Source: Hymenobacter rubripertinctus
Lineage (GTDB): Bacteria; Bacteroidota; Bacteroidia; Cytophagales; Hymenobacteraceae
Direction of reading: 5' to 3'
Assembly: GCF_003583925.1 (NCBI RefSeq)
Contig: NZ_QYCN01000008.1
Coordinates: 62,001 to 126,000 of the forward strand
Length of the DNA stretch: 64,000 nt
Shown here: piece after piece, positions 19,613 through 28,433 of the stretch
Layout: the number at the start of each line of letters is the position of its first letter
How positions within the stretch are numbered: position 1 is the first letter of the stretch
Notes under the pieces: generated by a model
Databases searched by the model: none
Told to the model about the DNA's origin: nothing
The model's input: only the letters and a program-made list of their open reading frames with translations
Program-made: the position numbers and the translations under genes

Positions 19613-21994
19613 ATGTTGGTAATCAAACGCGACGGCCGCCGCGAATCCGTGAAATTCGATAAAGTCACGGCCCGCATCGAAAAGCTCTGCTACGGGCTCA
19701 ACATGAACTTCGTGTCGCCGATTGAGGTGGCCAAAAAGGTGATTGACGGCATTTACGACGGCGTAACCACGATTGAGCTCGACAACCTGGCCGCCGAAAC
19801 GGCCGCCTCGCTCACCACCAAGCACCCCGACTACGCCATTCTGGCCGCCCGCATTGCCGTGAGCAACCTGCACAAGGTCACCAGCAAGTCGTTCAGCAGC
19901 ACCATGAAGCGGCTGCACACCTACGAGGACCCGAAAACGGGCGAAAACGCCTCGCTCGTGGCCCAGGACGTGTGGGAAATCGTGCACCAGCACGCCGCCA
20001 CCCTCGATTCGGCCATCATCTACGACCGCGACTACAACTACGACTACTTCGGCTTCAAAACCCTGGAACGCAGCTACCTGCTGCGCCTTGATGGCAAGGT
20101 GGTGGAGCGGCCCCAGCACATGCTCATGCGCGTGGCCGTGGGCATTCATAAGCAGGATATTGCCTCCGCCATTGAGACCTACGAGCTGATGAGCGAGCGG
20201 TGGTTTACCCACGCCACGCCCACGCTCTTCAACGCCGGCACGCCCAAGCCCCAGCTCAGCTCCTGCTTCCTGCTCACGATGAAGGACGACTCCATCGAAG
20301 GCATTTACGACACGCTGAAGAACTGCGCCCTGATTTCGCAGAGCGCCGGCGGCATCGGGCTGGCCGTGCACAACGTGCGGGCCACCGGCACCTACATCAA
20401 AGGCACCAACGGCACCTCCAACGGCCTCGTGCCCATGCTGAAGGTGTTCAACGACACGGCCCGCTACGTGGACCAGGGCGGCGGGAAGCGCAAGGGCGCT
20501 TTCGCCATTTACCTGGAGCCCTGGCACGCCGACATCTTCGACTTCTTGGATCTGAAAAAGAACCACGGCAAGGAGGAGATGCGCGCCCGCGACCTGTTTT
20601 TTGCCCTCTGGACGCCCGATTTGTTCATGAAGCGGGTGGAAGCCAACGGCGACTGGACGCTGATGTGTCCCCACGAGTGCCCGGGCCTCGACACCAGCCA
20701 CGGCGCCGAGTTCGAGAAGCTCTACCTCAAGTACGAGCGCGAAGGCAAGGGCCGCCGCACCATCAAGGCCCAGGAATTGTGGTTCGCCATCCTGGAAAGC
20801 CAGACCGAGACCGGCACGCCCTACATGCTGTTCAAGGACGCCGCCAACGGCAAGAGCAACCAGCAGAACCTCGGTACCATCAAGAGCTCCAACCTCTGCA
20901 CCGAGATTATGGAGTACACCGACGAAAACGAAATTGCGGTCTGCAACCTCGCCTCGCTGGCCCTGCCCCGCTACGTGCGCCCCGACGAGGCCGGCAACCT
21001 GTTCTTCGACCACCAGAAGCTCTATGACGTTACCTACCACGCCACGCTGAACCTGAACAAGGTTATCGACATCAACTACTACCCCGTTATCGAGGCCGAG
21101 CGTAGCAACCGTCGCCACCGCCCCATCGGGCTGGGCGTGCAGGGGCTGGCCGATACGTTTATTGCCCTGCGCATGCCCTTCGAGAGCGACGAAGCCAGCG
21201 GCCTGAACAAGGACATCTTCGAGACGCTGTACTTCGCGGCCATGACGGCCTCCAAGGACCTGGCCCAGCGCGACGGCCACTACGAAACCTTCCCCGGCTC
21301 GCCCCTGAGCGAGGGCAAGTTCCAGTTCGACCTCTGGGGCGTAACGCCCGACTCGGGCCGCTGGGACTGGGACACGCTGCGGGCCCAGGTAATGGAGCAC
21401 GGCGCGCGCAACTCGCTGCTGGTGGCCCCCATGCCCACGGCCAGTACCGCCCAGATTCTGGGCAACAACGAGTCGTTTGAGCCCTACACGAGCAACATTT
21501 ACGTGCGCCGGGTGCTCAGCGGCGAGTTTATGGTGGTGAATAAGCACCTGCTCAAGGACCTCATCAAGCTCGGCCTCTGGAACGAGCAGATGAAGACGGC
21601 TATCATTGCCGCCAACGGCTCGGTGCAGGACATTGCCAGCATCCCGCAAAACATCAAGGACCTGTACAAAACGGTGTGGGAGATTTCCCAGCGCCGCATC
21701 ATCGACATGTCGGCCGACCGGGGCGCGTACATCTGCCAGAGCCAGAGCCTGAACCTGCACGTGCTGAACGTGAACTTCGGCAAGCTCACCAGCATGCACT
21801 TCCACAGCTGGAAGCGGGGCCTGAAAACGGGCATGTACTACCTGCGCACCAAAGCCGCCGCCGACGCCATCAAGTTCACGGTGCAGAAGCAGGCCGCCGA
21901 AACCCTGGAGCCGCTCAACGTAGCCGCCCAAAACGCCTCGGACATGTCCTGCTCACTGGACGACCCGGAAGGCTGCGAGGCCTGCGGGTCGTAG
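19613..21994 (+). CDS. nrdA: Class Ia ribonucleotide reductase large subunit
   Basis: 793 aa. An N-terminal ATP-cone allosteric domain (about 1-95, [18 protein letters not shown]) precedes the ten-stranded barrel. Active-site features include the redox cysteine in PQLSSCFLL, the N-x-C-x-E motif in [10 protein letters not shown] and the C-terminal swinging pair CEACGS. The enzyme reduces ribonucleoside diphosphates using the radical supplied by NrdB. Full length, with no intein. It has its own upstream region because the preceding gene ends in a terminator. Confidence 0.97.
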   Translation: MLVIKRDGRRESVKFDKVTARIEKLCYGLNMNFVSPIEVAKKVIDGIYDGVTTIELDNLAAETAASLTTKHPDYAILAARIAVSNLHKVTSKSFSSTMKRLHTYEDPKTGENASLVAQDVWEIVHQHAATLDSAIIYDRDYNYDYFGFKTLERSYLLRLDGKVVERPQHMLMRVAVGIHKQDIASAIETYELMSERWFTHATPTLFNAGTPKPQLSSCFLLTMKDDSIEGIYDTLKNCALISQSAGGIGLAVHNVRATGTYIKGTNGTSNGLVPMLKVFNDTARYVDQGGGKRKGAFAIYLEPWHADIFDFLDLKKNHGKEEMRARDLFFALWTPDLFMKRVEANGDWTLMCPHECPGLDTSHGAEFEKLYLKYEREGKGRRTIKAQELWFAILESQTETGTPYMLFKDAANGKSNQQNLGTIKSSNLCTEIMEYTDENEIAVCNLASLALPRYVRPDEAGNLFFDHQKLYDVTYHATLNLNKVIDINYYPVIEAERSNRRHRPIGLGVQGLADTFIALRMPFESDEASGLNKDIFETLYFAAMTASKDLAQRDGHYETFPGSPLSEGKFQFDLWGVTPDSGRWDWDTLRAQVMEHGARNSLLVAPMPTASTAQILGNNESFEPYTSNIYVRRVLSGEFMVVNKHLLKDLIKLGLWNEQMKTAIIAANGSVQDIASIPQNIKDLYKTVWEISQRRIIDMSADRGAYICQSQSLNLHVLNVNFGKLTSMHFHSWKRGLKTGMYYLRTKAAADAIKFTVQKQAAETLEPLNVAAQNASDMSCSLDDPEGCEACGS

Positions 21995-22001
21995 GAAGTA
22001 G

Positions 22002-22067
22002 AACAACTAATCATATGAAAAGGGGGCTGCCAAACAAGGCAGCCCCCTTTTCATATGATTAGTTGTT
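22002..22067. terminator. Perfect 30-base inverted repeat between nrdA and the AAA+ gene
   Basis: The arms at 22002-22031 and 22038-22067 are exact complements with an AAACAA loop. The right arm contains the last codons and stop of the AAA+ ATPase gene (22059-22067), so the left arm is an inverted copy of that gene end. It should stop transcription from both sides. Confidence 0.9.
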
Positions 22068-23564
22068 CATTGCTGATAGTTGGTTAATTCTGGTGTCACC
22101 TTGAGTTGGTGTCAAAATAGCTGCCCGCTCTAGCTCCTGCTCTCGCCAGTAGCTTTCAAGAGCTATTTGACCACAACGTTCTTGAAATTGAGCAGGAGTT
22201 TCTTTTTTAAAATCTTGCCGTTCGATATATTCGATCATGGCCGCAAATTCACTGTCGTAACCATCTAAGATGCGTGAAGCCATAATTCTCATGTCCTCCG
22301 GTTCCATATAGCCCAATTCAATGGCCTTGTCAATTCTACCTGGCCGAGTAGAAATAACTTCACTAGCTCCGTCAGCAGCTTTACCAGGAATACCAAGTGC
22401 GCTATCAATTTTCGATAAGTCATTAGCTGTGATGATAGTAAAGATTCCACCAGCTTTTTCAATACCATCTAAACAATTAAGTAGGCAGTCAAATGTGAGA
22501 GGAGCCAAGGGGCCGTTTTGGGTGTTGTTCTCTTCACCCTCTTCTGTATTTGAAGATTGGACGAATGGCATAAAACCTACAGAACGACGGGAAACATTTT
22601 CTCGGCCGTGAAAAACATTGTCCATGTCCTCAATCAATGCAATGCAAGGAGTGTTAACCTGCATCTTTGCCCAAGCCTTCATCAAACCAGCATTGTCTAA
22701 CTGAGCTAAACTGAATACATAAATTGGCAAATGCATGTCCTCCGCGAAAGCCCTAGCTAATGCTGTCTTTCCTGTGCCAGGAAGCCCATACAGTAACCAC
22801 CCCCTTTTCCAAGGAATATTCTTGCTCTGGTACCATTCTTTGCTTTTATTCCAGCGCTCAATTTCTCCTATCAAGTCTTTAATCCTCTTAGGAAATATCA
22901 AATTATCCAGCGCTTTACCCGTGGAGACAGAAGCTCTTCCAAGAGCGTTGGAATCAATACCTACTAACCGATATTTTGCTTGCTCATACCAAGGTAATCC
23001 GTCAGAGGTTGGGGTATACTCATCTTGGGTTTCGCGCTTTTCTGGTACGTAGTAAATAGTGAAGCGAGATTCTTCAATTCCATCTTGGCTGATACGCCAA
23101 GTCGCATCGTTCTTGGCTTTGCATGCTGCGGTGATGATAAAATCTACGTTAAGAGTGCCACGCAGGAATGTAATGGTCGTAGTAGAAGAATTGTGCTCGT
23201 AAACATGATCATGATGAGAATCTTGGTTCTTACCATCATTGTTCTGATTATTAGAAAACCAAAAAGGCCATTTACCATTCCAAAAGATTATGGAGCGCTG
23301 CCCATACAATTCATATGGAGTTAAACCATACCGTCCATCTCTACGACTCTCGTTTACAGCACCGTAAACCTTGTCGTATACTCTAGAAAATTTATAATTA
23401 TTGATTAAGTAGGTAGTAAGAGCTGCCTGCATTCCGGCTGTTGGAATTTCTACTTGTTGAATAAAGAGACTGACTATACGCCATAAGACTGCTTTAATTT
23501 TATCCCAAAAGCCTACAACAGCGCTTAGAATGGCGCCGCCAGCAAAGTATTTTGTAAAATCCAT
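22059..23564 (-). CDS. BCS1-like membrane-anchored AAA+ ATPase
   Basis: 501 aa. Residues 8-36 are hydrophobic and could anchor the protein. Residues 40-230 form a BCS1-N-like region. The AAA+ domain has Walker A GLPGTGKT at 260-267, Walker B IALIED at 308-313, sensor-1 ITAND at 378-382 and RPGRID with the likely arginine finger at 407-412. Mitochondrial BCS1 moves the folded Rieske protein across a membrane. Bacterial homologues have no settled role and some lie in defence regions. The gene is clearly AT-rich against its neighbours, with AT-ending codons, which suggests recent acquisition. The ATG at 23564 was preferred over an upstream TTG. Confidence 0.88.
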   Translation of the reverse strand: MDFTKYFAGGAILSAVVGFWDKIKAVLWRIVSLFIQQVEIPTAGMQAALTTYLINNYKFSRVYDKVYGAVNESRRDGRYGLTPYELYGQRSIIFWNGKWPFWFSNNQNNDGKNQDSHHDHVYEHNSSTTTITFLRGTLNVDFIITAACKAKNDATWRISQDGIEESRFTIYYVPEKRETQDEYTPTSDGLPWYEQAKYRLVGIDSNALGRASVSTGKALDNLIFPKRIKDLIGEIERWNKSKEWYQSKNIPWKRGWLLYGLPGTGKTALARAFAEDMHLPIYVFSLAQLDNAGLMKAWAKMQVNTPCIALIEDMDNVFHGRENVSRRSVGFMPFVQSSNTEEGEENNTQNGPLAPLTFDCLLNCLDGIEKAGGIFTIITANDLSKIDSALGIPGKAADGASEVISTRPGRIDKAIELGYMEPEDMRIMASRILDGYDSEFAAMIEYIERQDFKKETPAQFQERCGQIALESYWREQELERAAILTPTQGDTRINQLSAMNN

Positions 23565-23632
23565 AAACAAAGGTTAATTTATACGTGATTTCACCATAAT
23601 TGCGCCAAAAACGATGCAGTGACATAATGGCA

Positions 23633-23679
23633 CCAGCCGCTGCCGCCCCCGGTAGCGGCTGGTTGGCGTTTGGGGGCGT
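23633..23679. repeat. 47-base repeat, copy 1, with internal palindrome
   Basis: CCAGCCGCTgccgccccCGGTAGCGGCTGG forms a hairpin (CCAGCCGCT with AGCGGCTGG), followed by GGCGTTTGGGG. A nearly identical copy lies at 24425-24472, so the repeat brackets the toxin-antitoxin pair. Confidence 0.85.
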
Positions 23680-23731
23680 TGCACCGGATGACGTCGGGCG
23701 CATATCCACCTAGAATCAGTACTTTAGTTCT

Positions 23732-23965
23732 ATGTCTGACCTGCTCGCCCGCATCACCGTCAATCCTGCCATCTGCCACGGCCAGCCTACCGTGCGGGGG
23801 CTGCGCTACCCGGTGCAGAACGTGCTGGAACTGCTGGCCTCCGGGATGACGGACGCGGAGATTCTGGCGGATTATGAGGACCTAGAAGCCGCCGACCTCC
23901 GCGCTTGCCAGGCCTACGCGGCGGAGCTGCTCAAAACCAAAACCTTCTACCGTCTGGCTTCCTGA
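23732..23965 (+). CDS. DUF433 antitoxin-like protein
   Basis: 77 aa. The sequence ITVNPAICHGQPTVRGLRYP is the DUF433 hallmark, and the C-terminal half predicts a helical DNA-binding fold. DUF433 proteins pair with PIN-like DUF5615 proteins as VapBC-type toxin-antitoxin modules. The stop codon overlaps the next start (TGATG), the usual arrangement for coupled translation. A TACTTTAG promoter-like element lies 10 bases before the ATG. It probably neutralises the partner and represses the operon. Confidence 0.85.
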   Translation: MSDLLARITVNPAICHGQPTVRGLRYPVQNVLELLASGMTDAEILADYEDLEAADLRACQAYAAELLKTKTFYRLAS

Positions 23966-24336
23966 TGACGCCCTCGCTGGTGAAGGTGCTGGTAGATGCC
24001 CAGTTGCCCCGGCATCTGGCGCGCTGGCTGGCCCATGAGGCGGGCTTCGACGCCCTGCACACCTTCGACCTGCCCGCCGCCAACAACACAGCCGACGAGA
24101 GCATCAACGACTTATCGGTGCGTGAAAGCCGGGTCGTGATTACCAAGGACGCTGATTTCGTCAACTCATTTATCCTGCACGGCCGGCCCTACAAGCTGCT
24201 GCTGGTTTCGACGGGCAACATGCGCACCGACGACTTGGTGAACCTGTTTCGTCAGTACTTACCCCAGCTGACCAAGGCGCCACAGTGGCACAGCTACCTG
24301 GAATTATCGCGGGAGCAGTTACTGATTCATCGGTAG
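23965..24336 (+). CDS. DUF5615 PIN-like toxin
   Basis: 123 aa PIN-like nuclease. Acidic residues expected for metal binding appear at D11 (KVLVDAQLP), in NTADESINDLS and in VVITKDADF. The overall layout matches DUF5615 (Mut7-C-like) toxins, which are predicted RNases. The ATG at 23965 overlaps the antitoxin stop by one base. An earlier in-frame start would lie inside the antitoxin gene. It is part of the accessory segment flanked by 47-base repeats. Confidence 0.82.
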   Translation: MTPSLVKVLVDAQLPRHLARWLAHEAGFDALHTFDLPAANNTADESINDLSVRESRVVITKDADFVNSFILHGRPYKLLLVSTGNMRTDDLVNLFRQYLPQLTKAPQWHSYLELSREQLLIHR

Positions 24337-24424
24337 AAGCAGTCGGGTAATCCTCTGTCACCTGGAAGCATTGATTCCGTTCTGGGAAACCGTCCCTCTG
24401 CGGTGGCGTCTGTTTTTGAAGCTC

Positions 24425-24472
24425 CCAGCCGCTGCCGCCCCCGGTAGCGGCTGGTGGGCGTTTGGGGCGTTT
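24425..24472. repeat. 47-base repeat, copy 2
   Basis: Same sequence and internal palindrome as 23633-23679, in the same orientation and 792 bases away. One base differs inside (TTGG against TGGG) and one G is missing from the G-run. Confidence 0.85.
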
Positions 24473-24489
24473 GCTGCTACCTTGCCGCC

Positions 24490-24924
24490 GTGCGCTACCG
24501 AACTGCTTCCGCTTCGTCTTACCCCTGGCCCGTGCGGGTGGTGCTGGCCATCTACTCCGCTTGCTTCCTGATTGGGACCTACACCCACGCGGCGGGTATT
24601 TTGCGGCGGGGGCTGCTGGCCTCGCCGGTGCCGGTGGGCATTGGGGTGTTCTGGGATGCCCTGACGCTGCTCGACCCGCTGGCGGCGGTGCTGGTGTGGT
24701 GGCGGCCGCGCCTGGGCCTACCGCTGGCCGTGGCTATTATGGCGGCCGATATCAGCGTGAACAGCTACGTGTATGTGGCCGGCTACTTCGGGCCGCCGGC
24801 AGCGGGGCTGGTGCCGCTGAGTTTGTTGGAGCAGGCGCTGTTCGGGGTGTTCGTATTCGTAACCGCCCCAGGGGTGTATGGGCGGAATCCATCTGACGCG
24901 AGTTTAGCGAAGCACGACTCGTGA
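24490..24924 (+). CDS. Small multi-pass membrane protein, hypothetical
   Basis: 144 aa with four hydrophobic segments (about residues 15-30, 45-65, 75-95 and 105-125) and short loops. It resembles uncharacterised DoxX-like or small integral membrane proteins, but no motif is decisive. The GTG at 24490 was chosen because the only upstream in-frame start lies inside the 47-base repeat; a TACCTTG element sits just before it. The function is unknown. Confidence 0.65.
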   Translation: MRYRTASASSYPWPVRVVLAIYSACFLIGTYTHAAGILRRGLLASPVPVGIGVFWDALTLLDPLAAVLVWWRPRLGLPLAVAIMAADISVNSYVYVAGYFGPPAAGLVPLSLLEQALFGVFVFVTAPGVYGRNPSDASLAKHDS

Positions 24925-25321
24925 CCAACCTCAAGGTAGAGGCTGTCCTGCTCCTGCCGCCGTGCGGCAAGCCGGAACCGCGCCGCCAGGAGAAATCCGG
25001 GCGGCATTTTTCGTTCGGACAAGGGAGGCCTAACCTCCCGGGAGGCGTACCCACTTCAGGAAGTGTATAGGCCCGGGGGTGCAGGCCTTAATACCTGCGT
25101 TTCGGCGACCCGGAAGTACCGCGCCAGTTAGCCAACAGGGGGGTATGGGACAGAGTAGGTATGGGACAAAGATTTTTGTCCCATACCTACTCTGTCCCAT
25201 ACCCCCCTCCCCATGCGTGCCATCGGCCCCCGCCCATCCTCGGGGCCGCCCCTGCGTGGCTGCCTGGATATTGGATCAGGACTTACGCACTGGGCGTTTG
25301 TCATTGGCGGAACTGCTCCAT
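24925..25321. other. Non-coding stretch in the accessory region
   Basis: No supported gene. The first part holds short GC-rich stems (for example GGGAGGCCTAACCTCCCGGG). A long palindrome lies at 25138-25207. GGACTTACGCAC near 25279 resembles a common insertion-sequence end, but I see no partner end. Confidence 0.4.
25138..25207. repeat. Perfect 33-base inverted repeat
   Basis: The arms at 25138-25170 and 25175-25207 are exact complements around a 4-base loop. Each arm holds two tandem TATGGGACA units (GGTATGGGACAGAGTAGGTA). It has no gene directly before it, so a simple terminator role is doubtful. Confidence 0.9.
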
Positions 25322-25805
25322 AGTTACCTCCTACCCCTGAGGGGCCGAACGCGGCTCCGGTTGCTAAATCCCGTACCGGGCAGCGGCCCACCAGCGCCGG
25401 GCCGCTGGCCGCACTGGCCACCAACGCCGCCCGCGCCTGGGCCGCCTCCGAGCTACTGCCCTGCTCTGGCTCTCCAAGGCCGAGCTGACGGCCCTGGCCG
25501 CCGCTTTCGCCCAGGGCCGCGACGCTGCCGATGCCGCCGGCGACCAGCGCACGCCCCAGTCGCGCCGGCTCCAGGAGCTGGACCGGCAGCTCGGTAAGAG
25601 CCTCAAGTACGTGAAGGGCTACCTGGCCGAGGAGCACGAGGACGATGCGGGCCGCGCCTGCTTCCCCGAGTTTGGGATTGAGCGCGAAAATGAGAGCTAC
25701 CGCCTGCCCGCCACCCGCCCCGAGCGTCTAAAAGCCGTGCAGCAACTGCTGGCTGCCCTCCCCACCCACGGCTTCTACCAGAAGAAGTACGGCACCGCCT
25801 ACTAG
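25322..25805 (+). pseudogene. Frameshifted hypothetical gene
   Basis: Two coding-like segments lie in different frames. The first, from 25324, reads LPPTPEGPNAAPVAKS and continues to WAASELL near 25464. The second continues one frame away as ALLWLSKAELTALAAAF and runs to the stop at 25805, ending HGFYQKKYGTAY. The join near 25460-25470 needs one base shift. No start codon is found for the first segment. The second contains KYVKGYLAEEHEDD and has normal codon use. I do not recognise the protein. The parts read as one interrupted gene, possibly truncated at the 5' end. Confidence 0.5.
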
Positions 25806-25850
25806 CATCCGCGACGCGACGAGCGAAGCGCGTACCGTATAGAAGGCTAT

Positions 25851-25967
25851 CCGACTAGCGGTTTTGTCATTCCGACGCAGGAGGAATCTGGGTAAAATCG
25901 TTGAACTGCCTGTTCGATGACTCTACTCAGATTCCTCCTGCGTCGGAATGACAAAACCGCTAGTCGG
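25851..25967. repeat. Perfect 40-base inverted repeat, variant of the GTCATyCTGA family
   Basis: The arms at 25851-25890 and 25928-25967 are exact complements around a 37-base centre. They read CCGACTAGCGGTTTTGTCAT and continue TCCGACGCAGGAGG. The TGTCATTC start is shared with the other copies and the rest is different. The flanks from 25806 to 26111 hold no gene. Confidence 0.85.
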
Positions 25968-26111
25968 GCAACGGATTTGCGCGGTACTGCTTCCTCTGGG
26001 GCGGGGGCCTGGGGGCTGCTCAACGGGCCTTACTGCCGCTACCGCATCGGGCCTCAGCCGTCCCACCCCGCCCGGTGCCAGCCGACGGGCCGGGCAACGA
26101 ACGGGGTGGCG

Positions 26112-26876
26112 TTAGTAGCCGAGGTTGGTCAGGATGCCCTCGGTGATGGTGGCGGTGTCGGGGGCGCTGGCCGGGCCGAAAACCTTGTTGCCCACGAAGC
26201 GAAAGGTGCCCGAAAACCGATGGGTGGCGGCGTTAACGACCGTAATAACCAGGGTGCCTTCGGTAGCACTCCCGGTCCGGATGTAGTTGGAGGAATATGG
26301 TACGGCATCGGGGCCGGTGTAGCGGGCCGAGTTTTCGGGCGTTACCAGCGAGTAGGTGCCGACCACGGGAACCAGACCATCGAGCAGCAGCTGAATAGTG
26401 CGCTCATTCGGGCCGCCGGGGTCAGCCAGCACCGTAATAATGCGGCTGTCGCTCAGCACCTGCGTGGAATAGAACGTGGTGGAAACGGCCACCCCGTTGG
26501 CCCGGTAGGTGATGCCGGCGGGCAGCGCCGCCAGCGTGGTGGTGCCCGCGTTGGTGCCACTGGCCCCGAGCGTCACGGTGGCCGGGGCGGGCGCGGCGTA
26601 CCCCGGCGCGGGCTCAAACGTGAGCGTGTAGGCCCCGGTGGGCAGGCCCGGAAAGGCATAAGCCCCGGTACCGGCATCGGGCGCAACCCGCGTGGCTTGG
26701 CCCCCGGCGGCGGTTGCCGTTACCGCTACCGCCGCCCCCGCAGGCCCCACCATACCGCTGAGCGTAGCCGTGCGGGTAGCCACCACCGGATCGGTGGCTT
26801 TGTCGCCGCAGGCCGACAACAGGGGCACAGTGGCCGCCAGGGCCATAAAAACGATACTTGGCAGATACTTTTTCAT
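26112..26876 (-). CDS. Lipoprotein with carboxypeptidase-regulatory-like domain
   Basis: 254 aa. The lipobox LSAC ends at C23 after a hydrophobic signal. Residues 35-120 form an Ig-like CarboxypepD_reg-type domain (ATLSGMVGPAGAAVAVTATA, AYAFPGLPTGAYTLTF). The C-terminal half resembles DUF6252-like domains (SATEGTLVITV, HRFSGTFRFVG) of Bacteroidota lipoproteins. It is probably anchored in the outer membrane. The role is unknown. The gene is monocistronic and ends before the palindrome at 25851. Confidence 0.8.
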   Translation of the reverse strand: MKKYLPSIVFMALAATVPLLSACGDKATDPVVATRTATLSGMVGPAGAAVAVTATAAGGQATRVAPDAGTGAYAFPGLPTGAYTLTFEPAPGYAAPAPATVTLGASGTNAGTTTLAALPAGITYRANGVAVSTTFYSTQVLSDSRIITVLADPGGPNERTIQLLLDGLVPVVGTYSLVTPENSARYTGPDAVPYSSNYIRTGSATEGTLVITVVNAATHRFSGTFRFVGNKVFGPASAPDTATITEGILTNLGY

Positions 26877-26993
26877 CTTATTGATTGGGCACCGTCAGGC
26901 ATAACGAGGTGGCAAGATACCCCGACGGCCGGAAAGCGTGGGCATCCGCTCAGGACGTACACTACCAGGCAAGATGAACGGGGGCGGCCAGCG

Positions 26994-27164
26994 TTATCGT
27001 TGACGAAGGCGCTCCGGCGGCAATCGTTCCAGGGCCGGAAAGCGCGCTTTATAGCTGCCCGGAGCGCGGGCGGCGTGGCGGTAGCAAGAGTGAGGGGCAT
27101 CCGCTGGCCAGTAGCGCGTCTGCCAGCGGGCAATCTGCTCTTCAAGGGCGGGGTTGAGCGGCTC
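26994..27164 (-). pseudogene. Gene remnant, 56-codon open segment without start
   Basis: An open segment on the minus strand between two stops reads EPLNPALEEQIARWQTRYW and later FPALERLPPERLRQR. Its composition looks protein-like, but there is no start codon near the upstream end (a stop lies at 27165-27167). It is most likely the C-terminal piece of a lost gene. The rest of 26877-27442 has no supported gene except the palindrome at 27198. Confidence 0.35.
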
Positions 27165-27197
27165 TTAGCGCAAATTTCAGGCTGATGAACGGGTAGT

Positions 27198-27270
27198 AGA
27201 GACGCGACACTTCGTGTCTCCACGTTGAACATCAACCCGACAACAAGCAAACCCGAAGTGTCGCGTCTCT
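27198..27270. repeat. 17-base inverted repeat
   Basis: AGAGACGCGACACTTCG at 27198-27214 is matched by its exact complement at 27254-27270. The arm differs from the GTCATyCTGA family. Confidence 0.8.
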
Positions 27271-27442
27271 CCAGCCCGCTCACGCATTCAAAAACCGCTG
27301 TAGGGGGCCTGGGTAAGGGTACCTTCGAGGCGACGCTCGGGTCCGTTTTGGTCGGGGTGTTGGTTGATACCGAGCATGGCGCGCGCGGTTGCGGATGGAT
27401 CCGTCCGGTACGAAGTGCCCATACGGCAGCTTTTGTCCCTGG

Positions 27443-27859
27443 CTACCCGCGCTGCTCCTGGAGCCAGGCCACGGCCGCGCCCTCGTCGCCAAAAAATGCC
27501 ACCGCGTGCGCTTTGCCCGCATAGTCTTTGGCGGGCACGAAATCGGGGGCTGCTACAATCTGTTCCAGCAGGGCGGGACCGGTGAGGTAGGCTACCCGTA
27601 GGCGGCCGTTGAGGCGGCGGGCCATGTCGGGGAAGTATTCGGCCAGCAGCCAGCGGGTAATAGCGGGGTCGTTGGCGGCGCGGCGGCGAATGTCCTGGAG
27701 CCAGTAGGAGCAGCCGGATTCCAGGGCCCGGGCGGTGAGCAGCTCGTAGGCGGCGGGCAGCAGCGCCGGGTCGGGCTGGTAGCTCCAGCGGCCCACCAGC
27801 AGGTCGAGGTCGGGGCGGTAGGTGAGCTGAAGAAGGTCGGAAGCTTGGCCGGCGGTCAT
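27443..27859 (-). CDS. Small cytoplasmic protein, paralogue of 31477-31890
   Basis: 138 aa, no signal peptide. Blocks YRPDLDLLVGRW, WLQDIRRRA, LLAEYFPDMARRLNGR and FGDEGAAVAWLQEQR match the gene at 31477-31890 block by block. The alternating helix/strand pattern recalls a STAS-like (SpoIIAA-like) fold, but no family signature is certain. The ATG at 27859 gives the same N-terminal position as the paralogue. A TATTTTTG promoter element lies on the minus strand at 27876-27883. Confidence 0.78.
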   Translation of the reverse strand: MTAGQASDLLQLTYRPDLDLLVGRWSYQPDPALLPAAYELLTARALESGCSYWLQDIRRRAANDPAITRWLLAEYFPDMARRLNGRLRVAYLTGPALLEQIVAAPDFVPAKDYAGKAHAVAFFGDEGAAVAWLQEQRG

Positions 27860-28039
27860 GGGGCAGAATAGGCGACAAAAATACGCAAAGTTTGCCGCCG
27901 GCCGGCGGAGGCTTCGGCCACAGCCCGCGCCGGACTCGTTGCTAGCCGGTAGCCTTTCGGCCGGCACCTGCGTAGATAGTCCGGTATTCCGGCGGCCGGC
28001 TCTACCGGCCGCTTTTGCTCCTCCTTTTTTCGCTGCCTC

Positions 28040-28333
28040 ATGAACCTACGTCCCCTGTTACTGGCCAGTGCTACCGCCCTGAGCCTGCTGGCCGCCTGCT
28101 CCCAGGAGCAGCCCGCCACCACCGCGCCTCCCGCCGCCGAAACCCCCATGGAACGCGCCGAAGACCTGGCCCCCGGCACCACCATCAAAGGCGCCGACGG
28201 CAGCAAAATCGTGAAGCAGGCCGATGGCGACATCAAAGTAAAGGATGCCAACGGCAACGTAGTAAAGCGCGACGCCGACGACGGCACCGTGAAAATGAAG
28301 TCGGAGGACGGCACCAAAACCGTTATCAAGTAG
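28040..28333 (+). CDS. Small lipoprotein with short beta-type repeats
   Basis: 97 aa. Lipobox LAAC with C20. The mature part repeats a short pattern around Gly-Asn/Asp-Gly turns (KGADGSKIVKQ, DGDIKVKDANGNVVK, EDGTKTVIK), rich in lysine and aspartate. It is probably a small outer-membrane lipoprotein. The family is not recognised. A strong terminator follows. Confidence 0.72.
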   Translation: MNLRPLLLASATALSLLAACSQEQPATTAPPAAETPMERAEDLAPGTTIKGADGSKIVKQADGDIKVKDANGNVVKRDADDGTVKMKSEDGTKTVIK

Positions 28334-28360
28334 GCCCGGCACCGTCCGTTGGCCCCGCAA

Positions 28361-28398
28361 AAACGCCGCCCTGGCTCAATCGAGCCGGGGCGGCGTTT
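28361..28398 (+). terminator. Intrinsic terminator
   Basis: AAACGCCGCCCTGGCTC pairs with GAGCCGGGGCGGCGTTT (one G-G mismatch in 17) around a 4-base loop. Confidence 0.85.
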
Positions 28399-28433
28399 GT
28401 ATGATGCAGGCTCAGCTGATGTCGGCGGGCCGG

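Noticed and set aside
19382-21931. An 849-codon open frame antisense to nrdA
   Set aside because: It has no recognisable domain, uses codons that mirror the nrdA reading frame, and is a normal effect of high GC. The + strand gene has full family motifs.
24752-25054. 100-codon minus-strand frame antisense to the membrane protein end
   Set aside because: It extends into a non-coding stretch and shows shadow-like composition.
25275-25290. Insertion-sequence end (GGACTTACGCAC)
   Set aside because: It resembles common IS ends, but no second end, target duplication or transposase was found.
26873-27283. 136-codon minus-strand frame overlapping the 56-codon remnant
   Set aside because: It is Arg/Pro-rich and crosses a palindrome. 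A different frame in the same stretch reads more like protein.
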